Shown here: positions 1 to 5,876 of the stretch, one piece after another
Layout: each line of letters opens with the position of its first letter
How positions within the stretch are numbered: the stretch's first letter is position 1
Assembly: GCA_964584995.1 (NCBI GenBank)
Contig: CAZPCA010000103.1
Coordinates: 1-9,351 of the forward strand
Reading direction: 5' to 3'
Source: JAJTFW01 sp964584995
Lineage (GTDB): Bacteria > Bacteroidota > Bacteroidia > AKYH767-A > OLB10
DNA: 9,351 nucleotides
Notes under the pieces: generated by a model
Database searches by the model: none
Told to the model about the DNA's origin: nothing
The model's input: only the letters and a program-made list of their open reading frames with translations
Position numbers and translations under genes: made by a program

Positions 1-253
1 AGAAGGAGTTGGTACCGGGCACAAAAAACTTCTGAATCGGATTGTTCGGATTGGTCACATCCACAATAGACAGTCCAGTTTGAGCACCTACAAGTGCGTA
101 TTCATTCCCCAAAGAATCCACATAGCCCCAAATGTTGGATAAATCCACCGTGCTGCCATAGGGTAATTGGGAACGGAACTGAACATTGAAATTGGTCTGG
201 GCCAAGGCCGAAAGTGAAAAACAAACCAAGACCATGAGGAATAACTTTTTCAT
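1..253 (-). CDS. Secreted choice-of-anchor B / LVIVD-type protein, N-terminal part (3' end outside window)
   Basis: Only the first 84 codons are inside the window; the gene continues past the left edge. It begins MKKLFLMVLVCFSLSALAQ, a textbook signal peptide: two lysines, a hydrophobic core, and likely cleavage after LAQ or ALA. The mature part reads through SNIWGYVDSLGNEYALVGAQ and then GLSIVDVTNPNNPIQ. This WGYVD...EYALVG...VDVT(N/D)P pattern is typical of the choice-of-anchor B family, whose members carry LVIVD-like beta-propeller repeats. Such proteins are often exported and anchored by a variable C-terminal sorting domain, here not visible. The start lies 65 nt downstream of the cysteine desulfurase stop, and a promoter match lies in that gap, so it is probably transcribed separately. 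The family call is firm as pattern recognition. The molecular function is unknown. Confidence 0.8.
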   Translation of the reverse strand, partial: MKKLFLMVLVCFSLSALAQTNFNVQFRSQLPYGSTVDLSNIWGYVDSLGNEYALVGAQTGLSIVDVTNPNNPIQKFFVPGTNSF

Positions 254-272
254 AGGCAAGGGGCAAGCACCT

Positions 273-304
273 CTAAGGTACGGCGTTCTGTTCAATCCGG
301 CAAA
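273..304 (-). promoter_or_regulatory. Bacteroidota-type promoter for the choice-of-anchor B gene
   Basis: Read on the minus strand, TTTG (301-304) is followed after exactly 20 nt by TACCTTAG (273-280). This is one base off the TAnnTTTG -7 element, and the spacing suits the -33/-7 architecture known for the Bacteroidota primary sigma factor. The predicted start of transcription is near 266, giving a leader of about 13 nt before the ATG at 253. The match is by eye, with one mismatch in the -7 box. Confidence 0.5.
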
Positions 305-318
305 TCTGCTGAAAGCCG

Positions 319-1455
319 TCAGGCGTTTACAGCGAAAATCTCTTTCACCTTCTCCACACAATAATCAATCTCCTCCCTGGTGTTGAATCTGCTGAACGAA
401 AAACGAATCGACGGACGGCTCATGTCCGTACCTATCGCCCTCAGCACGTGCGAACCCGTATTGCTTCCGGAACTACATGCGCTGCCCGCCGAGCAGGCAA
501 TACCGGCAAGGTCCAGGTTGAACAACAGCATTTCGGCATTGTCGTTCGGGGGAAAGGAGACGCTGAGTACTGTATACAAACTTCCTTCGGAAGAAATATC
601 GCCGTTGAAGGCGATGCCCGGAATCGAAAGCTTCAACTGTGACGCCATGTACTCTTTCAGTGCAGTAATCTCACGGATGTCGTTTTGCATACTTGCGTAG
701 GCCAGTTCCAAGGCTTTTGCAAGGCCCACGATACCATATACATTTTCTGTTCCGCCCCGCATATTCCTTTCCTGGGCACCTCCCGTAATGAGTGGTTTGA
801 TCTTCACAGAACTTCGGATAAACAGGAAACCCACCCTCTTCGGGCCATGGAACTTGTGCGCTGCACCGGTGATAAAATCCACCGGAACAGAAGACAAGTC
901 GTGCGGAAAGTGCCCCATGGTTTGAACGGTGTCTGAATGGAATAACGCATTGTATTTTTTGCACAAAGCTCCTATGGTCGCCAGTGGTATGGTGGTACCG
1001 ATCTCATTGTTGGCCTCCATCAGGGAAACCAGGGACTGTTCATTCTCACGCAGCAATCGTTCGAGATCTTCCAGATCGACATGCCCCTTCTCATCGAGTT
1101 TCACCAGGCTGAGCTTGATTTCTCCACGGTGGGCCATGTCCTCCGCCGTGTGCAATACCGCATGGTGTTCGATAGCGGAAGTGATGATATGTCGGATGCC
1201 CAGGTCGTGCACACAGCAGCGCAAAACCATATTATCCGCTTCGGTACCGCCGGAAGTAAAAAATATTTCTGCGGGAGCTGCATTCAGCAGGGATGCCACT
1301 TTCTTACGGGCTGCTTCCACTGCCGCACGCACCTCGCGACCGTACGCATGAATGGATGAGGGATTGCCGAACTGGTTTTTGAGAACAGGCAGCATGGCCT
1401 CCACCACTTCCGGATGGACAGGAGTTGTAGCCGCATTGTCAAGGTAAACTTTCAT
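319..1455 (-). CDS. Cysteine desulfurase (NifS/IscS family, class V aminotransferase fold)
   Basis: The product is a PLP enzyme that removes sulfur from L-cysteine as an enzyme-bound persulfide, for Fe-S cluster assembly or tRNA thiolation. From the chosen ATG it has 378 residues, a normal length. It starts MKVYLDNAATTPVHPEV, the canonical family N-terminus. Visible motifs are SGGTEADN (about 68-75), EHHAVL with the PLP-stacking His near 97, and HSDTVQT with the cofactor-binding Asp175 and Gln178. AHKFHGPK carries the Schiff-base Lys201, and SAGSACSSGS carries the catalytic Cys327. The Cys loop is the short NifS/group I kind. An upstream in-frame ATG at 1518 would add 21 residues unlike the family and overlap glmM, so I reject it. 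The start lies 16 nt after the glmM stop, so the two are probably cotranscribed. One residue in the PLP-lysine motif is unusual (GPKR instead of GPKG). No scaffold or other Fe-S gene is adjacent, so the specific pathway is open. Confidence 0.93.
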   Translation of the reverse strand: MKVYLDNAATTPVHPEVVEAMLPVLKNQFGNPSSIHAYGREVRAAVEAARKKVASLLNAAPAEIFFTSGGTEADNMVLRCCVHDLGIRHIITSAIEHHAVLHTAEDMAHRGEIKLSLVKLDEKGHVDLEDLERLLRENEQSLVSLMEANNEIGTTIPLATIGALCKKYNALFHSDTVQTMGHFPHDLSSVPVDFITGAAHKFHGPKRVGFLFIRSSVKIKPLITGGAQERNMRGGTENVYGIVGLAKALELAYASMQNDIREITALKEYMASQLKLSIPGIAFNGDISSEGSLYTVLSVSFPPNDNAEMLLFNLDLAGIACSAGSACSSGSNTGSHVLRAIGTDMSRPSIRFSFSRFNTREEIDYCVEKVKEIFAVNA

Positions 1456-1471
1456 GCTTTCACAAGGTATT

Positions 1472-2878
1472 TCAGGCGCTGTGCAATTGCCCGGATAGTA
1501 TGTCTTTAATGTCGGCAATGATTTTGCCGGTGAGATTCTTCGCCGTAGTCATGGACTGGCTTTCGGCGTAAATGCGGATGATCGGCTCGGTGTTGGAGCG
1601 ACGCAGGTGCACCCACTCCTTATCGAATTCGATCTTGACGCCATCGATGGTGTTGATGTGTTGCTTGCTGTATTTTTCTGTTATGCGCCCGAGAATATCG
1701 TCTACATCGATATCCGGTGTGAGTTCGATCTTATTCTTTGATATGTGGTAATCGGGATACGTCGAGCGGAGCATGGAACAGGATTTTCCGTATTGTGCAA
1801 GGTGCGTCAGGAACAATGCGATGCCTGCCAACGCATCCCTCCCATAGTGTAACTCGGGCAGGATCACTCCACCGTTTCCTTCTCCCCCGATTACCGCATT
1901 GGTCTCCTTCATCTTTTCCACTACATTGACCTCCCCTACAGCACTGGCCGCATAGGTGCCGCCGTGTTTTTCGGTGATATCGCGCAGGGCACGAGTGGAC
2001 GAAAGGTTCGAGACGGTATTGCCGTTTCGGTGCTGCAGAACAAAATCCGCCACCGCTACCAATGTATACTCTTCACCGAACATCTCCCCGTCTTCGCACA
2101 CGATGGCAAGCCTGTCCACATCGGGATCGACAACTAGGCCGAGATGCGCTTTCTTACGCAAGACTTCCGCTGCGATTTCCGTGAGGTGTTCGGGCAATGG
2201 CTCCGGGTTATGCGGAAAATTACCATCGGGCTGACAGAATAATTCGACGATATTCTTCACACCGAGTGCGCGCAGCAAGGCCGGCACTGCGATACCCCCG
2301 GTGGAGTTGACACAATCGATAGCGACGGTGAAATTTCGTGCGGCAATGGCTCTTCTGTCGACCATCGGTAGTGCCAGGATGGCTTCTATATGCCTGGCGA
2401 TTGATGTGGTGTCAAAAGTCACCTGACCCAGTGCAGTCACTTCTGCAAAAACAAATGCATTGCTTTCAGCAATACGCAAGACCTCTTCTCCCTCCGCAGC
2501 CGCTATGAATTCTCCTTTACCATTCAACAATTTGAGGGCATTCCACTGTTTGGGGTTATGGCTGGCCGTTAGAATGATGCCACCCTGTGCCTGGTGGTAA
2601 GGCACGGCCATCTCTACCGTCGGTGTGGTGGAGAGCCCCGTATCGATCACATCGATACCCAAACCGGTCAGGGTGTTGGACACCAAGCCGGAAACCATAG
2701 GACCAGAAATGCGTGCATCTCTGCCGATGACCACTTTACAGCGTAGCGAGGGATTGGCCCGTAATAGCCAAGTGCCATAGGCTGCGGCAAATTTTACAAT
2801 ATCGATCGGAGACAATCCTTCGCCGGGTTGACCACCGATGGTACCCCGGATGCCGGAAATGGATTTTATCAAACTCAT
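1472..2878 (-). CDS. glmM: Phosphoglucosamine mutase (alpha-D-phosphohexomutase family)
   Basis: The product probably interconverts glucosamine-6-phosphate and glucosamine-1-phosphate in the cytoplasm, feeding UDP-GlcNAc for peptidoglycan and other envelope polymers. The 468 residues match the usual length. The N-terminus KSISGIRGTIGG is the phosphate-contacting start seen in Bacteroidota GlmM. TASHNP (104-109) carries the phosphoserine Ser106. DPDVDR (251-256) is the Mg-binding loop. GGEGNGG (331-337) is the sugar-binding loop, and RRSNTEPIIRIYAE (426-439) is the C-terminal phosphate-binding loop. All four family landmarks are intact. The GEGNGG sugar loop is nearer the archaeal-like phosphomannomutase/GlmM type than the GEQSGH loop of E. 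coli GlmM. Phosphomannomutase or dual activity therefore cannot be excluded from sequence alone. It lies 94 bp downstream of ribBA, has its own promoter match, and is followed closely by the cysteine desulfurase. Confidence 0.88.
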   Translation of the reverse strand: MSLIKSISGIRGTIGGQPGEGLSPIDIVKFAAAYGTWLLRANPSLRCKVVIGRDARISGPMVSGLVSNTLTGLGIDVIDTGLSTTPTVEMAVPYHQAQGGIILTASHNPKQWNALKLLNGKGEFIAAAEGEEVLRIAESNAFVFAEVTALGQVTFDTTSIARHIEAILALPMVDRRAIAARNFTVAIDCVNSTGGIAVPALLRALGVKNIVELFCQPDGNFPHNPEPLPEHLTEIAAEVLRKKAHLGLVVDPDVDRLAIVCEDGEMFGEEYTLVAVADFVLQHRNGNTVSNLSSTRALRDITEKHGGTYAASAVGEVNVVEKMKETNAVIGGEGNGGVILPELHYGRDALAGIALFLTHLAQYGKSCSMLRSTYPDYHISKNKIELTPDIDVDDILGRITEKYSKQHINTIDGVKIEFDKEWVHLRRSNTEPIIRIYAESQSMTTAKNLTGKIIADIKDILSGQLHSA

Positions 2879-2918
2879 AGTGAAAACAGAGGTGGGAACC
2901 GAATGGGATCACGCATCG

Positions 2919-2926
2919 CAAAGATA
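2919..2926 (-). promoter_or_regulatory. -7 element upstream of glmM
   Basis: On the minus strand this reads TATCTTTG, a perfect TAnnTTTG match. If the G is at -7, transcription would start near 2912, leaving a leader of about 34 nt before the glmM ATG at 2878. A -33 TTTG is only weakly suggested (TTTCG about 18 nt upstream). The site sits in the 94-bp gap after ribBA, so glmM and the cysteine desulfurase probably form a transcription unit of their own. Confidence 0.55.
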
Positions 2927-2972
2927 CGTTTTAGCCTGCTCATACGAAAGCCTCACAGCTCTCAAGAGCACA

Positions 2973-4190
2973 TCAGGCCTTGAGGGTATGCCCCATCTTA
3001 TCACGCTTCGTTTGCAGATACTGGAGGTTGTGTGGATTCGGAGCAATTTCAATTGGAATGCGCTCCACAATTTCGAGTCCGTAACCTATCAGACCAGCGC
3101 GCTTTGTAGGATTATTGGTGATAAGCCGCATTTTGGAAACCCCCAGGTCTCTCAGTATCTGGGCACCGACTCCGTAGTCGCGCTCGTCCATTTTAAACCC
3201 AAGTTCCAGGTTAGCCTCCACGGTGTCGCGCCCTTGTTCCTGCAGCTTATATGCCTTCAGTTTATTGAGCAATCCGATGCCACGTCCTTCCTGATTCATG
3301 TATAAAAGCACACCCTTTCCTTCGGCTTCGATCATTTGCATCGCCTTTTGCAATTGAGGACCGCAGTCGCAACGGCATGAACCGAAAATATCACCGGTAA
3401 TGCACGAGGAGTGAACCCTGACCATCACCGGTTCGTCTTTCTCCCAGCTACCTTTCACGAGGGCAAGGTGTTCCTGTCCGTTTTCTGTATGCCGGTAGGC
3501 CACCAGCCGGAAATCCCCTGCAGCGGTTGGCATTTCCACCTCCACCATCCGTTGAATCAGTGTCTCTTTTTCCAGCCGGTACTTGATCAGATCCTCGATG
3601 GAAATGATTTTCATACCAAAGCGTTCCGCCAGCACCAGCAGTTCGGGCAGACGGGCCATGCTTCCGTCTTCGTTCATGATTTCCACGATCACTCCGGAAT
3701 GTTCCAATCCGGCCATTCGGGCGAGGTCCATGGATGCTTCCGTATGCCCAGCCCTGCGCAGCACTCCTCCCGTTTTGGCTTTCAGTGGAAAAATATGCCC
3801 CGGCCTGCCGAGGTCTTCGGGTTTTGTAGCCGGATCGATGAGCGCCTTTATTGTTTTTGATCGGTCAGAAGCAGAAATACCTGTAGTACAGCCGTGGCCC
3901 AGCAGGTCCACAGAGACGGTGAAGGCCGTTTCATGCGATGCCGTGTTGTTGTCTACCATCATGGGGAGATCCAGTGCCTTGCACCTCTCCTCCGTGAGGG
4001 AAATACAAATCAGACCTTTCCCATGTGTTGCCATGAAATTCACCACTTCAGGACTGGCATGGTGCGAGGCAACCAGAAAATCGCCTTCGTTTTCGCGATC
4101 GGCATCGTCTACTACGATGATGATTTTACCGGCTTTGATATCCGCTATGGCTTCCTCTACGGTATTCAACTGTATGCTGCGCTCTTCCAT
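2973..4190 (-). CDS. ribBA: Bifunctional 3,4-dihydroxy-2-butanone-4-phosphate synthase / GTP cyclohydrolase II
   Basis: This is a two-domain riboflavin biosynthesis enzyme. The N-terminal RibB domain makes 3,4-dihydroxy-2-butanone 4-phosphate from ribulose 5-phosphate. The C-terminal RibA domain opens GTP to the pyrimidine precursor. From the chosen ATG it has 405 residues, the usual RibBA length. RibB (about 1-205) shows DDADRENEGDF (28-38), the acidic metal/substrate loop, and RAGHTEASMDLA with His149 and Glu151. RibA (about 206-405) shows the zinc cysteines Cys263, Cys272 and Cys274 in CITGDIFGSCRCDCG, then NQEGRGIGL (299-307) and TNNPTKRAGL (358-367) for GTP handling. The frame stays open upstream to an ATG at 4325, but those 45 residues do not resemble the family and would cover a strong promoter match. 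The MEERSIQLNTVEEAI start is preferred. No FMN riboswitch is recognisable upstream. Confidence 0.94.
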   Translation of the reverse strand: MEERSIQLNTVEEAIADIKAGKIIIVVDDADRENEGDFLVASHHASPEVVNFMATHGKGLICISLTEERCKALDLPMMVDNNTASHETAFTVSVDLLGHGCTTGISASDRSKTIKALIDPATKPEDLGRPGHIFPLKAKTGGVLRRAGHTEASMDLARMAGLEHSGVIVEIMNEDGSMARLPELLVLAERFGMKIISIEDLIKYRLEKETLIQRMVEVEMPTAAGDFRLVAYRHTENGQEHLALVKGSWEKDEPVMVRVHSSCITGDIFGSCRCDCGPQLQKAMQMIEAEGKGVLLYMNQEGRGIGLLNKLKAYKLQEQGRDTVEANLELGFKMDERDYGVGAQILRDLGVSKMRLITNNPTKRAGLIGYGLEIVERIPIEIAPNPHNLQYLQTKRDKMGHTLKA

Positions 4191-4196
4191 CGGCCG

Positions 4197-4224
4197 CAAA
4201 GGTACACATCTGAACGCCATCAAA
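4197..4224 (-). promoter_or_regulatory. Promoter of ribBA, predicting a leaderless or near-leaderless mRNA
   Basis: The minus strand reads TACCTTTG at 4197-4204, a perfect TAnnTTTG. A TTTG lies 16 nt upstream (4221-4224), and an ATTG lies 22 nt upstream as an alternative -33 box. Counting the G as -7 puts +1 at 4190, which is the A of the ribBA ATG. The element also argues against the longer ribBA reading frame that would run through it. Confidence 0.55.
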
Positions 4225-4344
4225 ACCAATAACACCACACGGAACCGAACTGACCGAAACCATTCATGAATAACCGACTGCCAGGACCCTGGACGAACAT
4301 TTGTACTCAAAAAATTGTTTTTCAAATACTTATAAAAAATGTAA

Positions 4345-4364
4345 GAAAAACTGTAAGGTTTTTC
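4345..4364. repeat. Weak hairpin with GTAAGG core (possible diverged relative of the cluster)
   Basis: The stem GAAAAAC/GTTTTTC (7 bp) closes a TGTAAG loop. Alternatively, an eighth T-G wobble pair would leave a GTAA tetraloop. The core CTGTAAGG differs by one base from the CCGTAAGG of the four hairpins downstream. The stem is A/T-rich, and the likeness may be chance. Confidence 0.3.
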
Positions 4365-4447
4365 GAAAAATGAAGAACCTAGACGATGAACCGCCGTTAA
4401 AATTGATATAACACAGCAATTGAAACTTGCTTCCGTTCTTGAATTAG

Positions 4448-4510
4448 GGTTTTGTTTGGTTTTAGGTTGATGTCAGTAAGGGTAACCCCGTAAGGTTACC
4501 CGGCCTGACA
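4448..4510. repeat. Structured repeat element, copy 1 (double-stem hairpin, CCGTAA loop)
   Basis: A T-rich lead ends in TTTTAGGTTGA and is followed by an outer stem TGTCAG (4471-4476) pairing with CTGACA (4505-4510), 6 of 6. After a small internal loop (TAA opposite GGC) comes an inner stem GGGTAACC (4480-4487) pairing with GGTTACCC (4494-4501), 8 of 8. The terminal loop is CCGTAA (4488-4493). The same layout recurs in direct orientation at 4582-4648. It is not followed by a T-run and does not look like an ordinary terminator. I do not recognise it as a named RNA family or mobile element. Confidence 0.75.
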
Positions 4511-4536
4511 ATCCTGCCGGCAAAATTTAAAATACT

Positions 4537-4552
4537 GTACCGCGTAAGGTAC
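4537..4552. repeat. Short hairpin, GCGTAA loop
   Basis: GTACC (4537-4541) pairs with GGTAC (4548-4552) around GCGTAA. The loop differs by one base from the CCGTAA of the other members. The five-base stem ends in CC/GG next to the loop, as in all members, but is otherwise unrelated in sequence. It lacks the outer stem and the TTTTAGGTTGA lead of the long copies. Confidence 0.6.
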
Positions 4553-4559
4553 TCTGTAC

Positions 4560-4575
4560 TTGCCCCGTAAGGCAA
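4560..4575. repeat. Short hairpin, CCGTAA loop
   Basis: TTGCC (4560-4564) pairs with GGCAA (4571-4575) around CCGTAA. It lies 7 nt after the previous short hairpin and about 30 nt before the outer stem of the second long copy. It has a five-base stem and no outer stem. Confidence 0.6.
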
Positions 4576-4581
4576 ATGATT

Positions 4582-4648
4582 GGTTTTGGTGTTTTTAGGT
4601 TGATTGTCAGTAGAAGGGACAGCCCCGTAAGGCTGTCCCGACCTGGCA
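4582..4648. repeat. Structured repeat element, copy 2 (double-stem hairpin, CCGTAA loop)
   Basis: This has the same architecture and orientation as copy 1: a T-rich lead, TTTTTAGGTTGA, then an outer stem TGTCAG (4605-4610) with CTGGCA (4643-4648), where one pair is T-G. An internal loop (TAGAA opposite GAC) follows. The inner stem GGGACAGCC (4616-4624) pairs with GGCTGTCCC (4631-4639), 9 of 9, around CCGTAA (4625-4630). The inner stem differs from copy 1 on both sides while pairing stays perfect. Lead, outer stem and loop are conserved. Confidence 0.75.
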
Positions 4649-4693
4649 CCTTGAGACGAGAAGCGCTCCTTCCGAAACGCCAAAACGACCTAC

Positions 4694-4724
4694 AAAAAGG
4701 CCACTCCCGAAGAGCGGCTTTTTT
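4694..4724 (-). terminator. Rho-independent terminator after the fumarylacetoacetase gene
   Basis: On the minus strand an A-run leads into GCC, G and CTC, which pair with GAG, T (wobble) and GGC across a TTCGG loop. A one-base bulge follows, then CTTTTT. The A-run pairs with the T-run, so the structure reads as a terminator on either strand. It begins 17 nt after the fumarylacetoacetase stop at 4741, which fits its position as that gene's terminator. Confidence 0.75.
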
Positions 4725-4740
4725 GATTTTCAGGCCCTCC

Positions 4741-5775
4741 TCAAACAGTCGAAGGGTGTCCCTTTTTCTTCAGGTTAAGGATAGAAAAATCAGTATTTTC
4801 CTTACGAATCGTATTGGTCAGGCATCCCAGGCCATCGATGCTCATCTCCACTACATCCCCCTCCTGCAACCACTGCACCGGATAATCGGGATTGTTCAAC
4901 TTGCCCGTACCGTTCAACTCGAGAAAGCAGCCTGTGCCAACCGTACCTGAACCGATGACATCTCCTGGAAAAATATCCGCCCCATAGGCACATCTTTCCA
5001 CGATCTCGGCAAAGGTCCAGTCCATTTCCGCCATGTTCCCTTCGCTCACCTGCACTCCGTTGACCCAGCACTTCATGCTCAAATCGAACTGATTGCCTTC
5101 GTGACCAGGTTTGGCGGCTACTTTTTTCTGCTCCAGTTCATCGGGCGTCACCAGATAGGGTCCAATCACTGTGGAGAAATCCTTGCCTTTGGCAGGTCCA
5201 AGATTAAGCTTCATTTCTTCCATCTGCAGCACACGGGCGCTCATATCGTTCATAATCATATAGCCTGCGATGTATTTGTCTGCTTCAGAGGCTTTGATGT
5301 TTCTACCTTTTTTGCCAATGACAATAGCAGCCTCCAGTTCGAAATCCAGCTGGCGGAAATGGTCCGGCATGCACAGGATGTCGCCGGGACCCTGGATGGC
5401 GTTATGATTGGTGAAATAAAAAATCGGGTATTCATCAAACTCGGGAATCATCTCGACACCGCGATTTCTGCGGGCGGTCATTACATGCTGCCGAAAAGCG
5501 TAGCCGTCGCGGCAGGAAGTGGGTTGCGGAACCGGTGCCACGATGCGCACTGAAGACCAGAGTGACCCGGGCAGGGATGTTTTACCTCCGGCAATAGCGG
5601 CGTGCACTTCCCTCGCCTGTTCCATCGTGCGCTCCTCACCTTCCAGCAATTCACGCATGGTTTTTGGTGCAGTACGGTCGACCGAGACCGCTGCATCTGC
5701 CAAATCATATACTCTTTCATAGACGTATACACCAAGGCGAAAAACACCCTCGTGGAGATAAGAAACGAATTTCAT
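4741..5775 (-). CDS. fahA: Fumarylacetoacetate hydrolase (fumarylacetoacetase)
   Basis: The product cleaves 4-fumarylacetoacetate to fumarate and acetoacetate, the last step of homogentisate (tyrosine/phenylalanine) breakdown in the cytoplasm. The 344 residues comprise a short N-terminal domain (about 1-75) and the FAH catalytic fold. Metal and catalytic residues can be matched to the mammalian enzyme. Asp90 and Tyr92 lie in CRDGYAFRQH, with the likely catalytic His97. Glu146 and Glu148 lie in DFELEAAIVIG, Asp177 in MNDMSARVLQ, and Lys198 in AKGKDFSTVIGP. GSGTVGTG (275-282) forms part of the active-site loop. The FAH superfamily includes other hydrolases and decarboxylases. The divergent homogentisate dioxygenase next door makes the fumarylacetoacetase assignment much more likely than sequence alone would. 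A strong terminator follows, so the gene appears monocistronic. Confidence 0.88.
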   Translation of the reverse strand: MKFVSYLHEGVFRLGVYVYERVYDLADAAVSVDRTAPKTMRELLEGEERTMEQAREVHAAIAGGKTSLPGSLWSSVRIVAPVPQPTSCRDGYAFRQHVMTARRNRGVEMIPEFDEYPIFYFTNHNAIQGPGDILCMPDHFRQLDFELEAAIVIGKKGRNIKASEADKYIAGYMIMNDMSARVLQMEEMKLNLGPAKGKDFSTVIGPYLVTPDELEQKKVAAKPGHEGNQFDLSMKCWVNGVQVSEGNMAEMDWTFAEIVERCAYGADIFPGDVIGSGTVGTGCFLELNGTGKLNNPDYPVQWLQEGDVVEMSIDGLGCLTNTIRKENTDFSILNLKKKGHPSTV

Positions 5776-5793
5776 GTGCGTAGATTTTGATCA

Positions 5794-5801
5794 CAAAGGT
5801 A
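5794..5801 (-). promoter_or_regulatory. -7 element of the fumarylacetoacetase gene
   Basis: The minus strand reads TACCTTTG, a perfect TAnnTTTG. The implied transcription start near 5787 leaves a leader of about 12 nt before the ATG at 5775. No convincing -33 TTTG lies at the usual distance. Confidence 0.5.
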
Positions 5802-5850
5802 GACAATGGATAAATTTGTGTCCATATTCCTACGATTAACTGATAGATTG

Positions 5851-5858
5851 TATCTTGC
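5851..5858 (+). promoter_or_regulatory. Possible, degenerate promoter of the homogentisate dioxygenase gene
   Basis: TATCTTGC resembles TAnnTTTG with one T missing and lies 18 nt before the hmgA ATG. It is the best candidate in the 101-bp divergent region on this strand. No -33 box is at a suitable distance, so it may need an activator or may simply be wrong. Confidence 0.25.
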
Positions 5859-5876
5859 AGCCGCATTGTTCGACCT

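Larger units (their letters stand above)
4191..4740. other. 550-bp gene-free region between ribBA and the fumarylacetoacetase gene
   Basis: No reading frame here resembles a protein; the small open frames cross the hairpins and look incidental. From right to left the stretch holds the terminator of the fumarylacetoacetase gene (4694-4724) and a cluster of hairpins with a common loop (4448-4648). An A/T-rich stretch (about 4310-4370) follows, with one more weak hairpin, and then the ribBA promoter. Both flanking genes are on the minus strand. The hairpin cluster therefore lies after one gene's terminator and before the next gene's promoter, and need not be part of either mRNA. Confidence 0.8.

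Noticed and set aside
1456..1518. 21-residue N-terminal extension of the cysteine desulfurase
   Set aside because: The family begins at MKVYLDNAATTP. The extension is cysteine/proline-rich, unlike the family, and would overlap the end of glmM.
2958..2969. GCTCTCAAGAGC inverted repeat just after ribBA as a terminator
   Set aside because: The stem is only 4-5 bp with no T-run on the minus strand. It is too weak to call.
3583..4269. 228-codon plus-strand open frame opposite ribBA
   Set aside because: It is antisense to intact catalytic motifs of ribBA and resembles no protein I recognise.
4191..4325. 45-residue N-terminal extension of RibBA
   Set aside because: The added residues are not family-like and run through a perfect promoter element. 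The ATG at 4190 gives the normal N-terminus.
4191..4460. FMN riboswitch upstream of ribBA
   Set aside because: None of the conserved RFN-element blocks can be seen, and the nearest promoter leaves no room for a leader.
4448..4648. CRISPR array or REP/RAYT element as the explanation of the hairpin cluster
   Set aside because: Repeat units are not identical, spacing is irregular and the arms vary, so it is not a CRISPR array. The GTAG-type guide sequence of REP elements is absent and no RAYT transposase gene is in the window.
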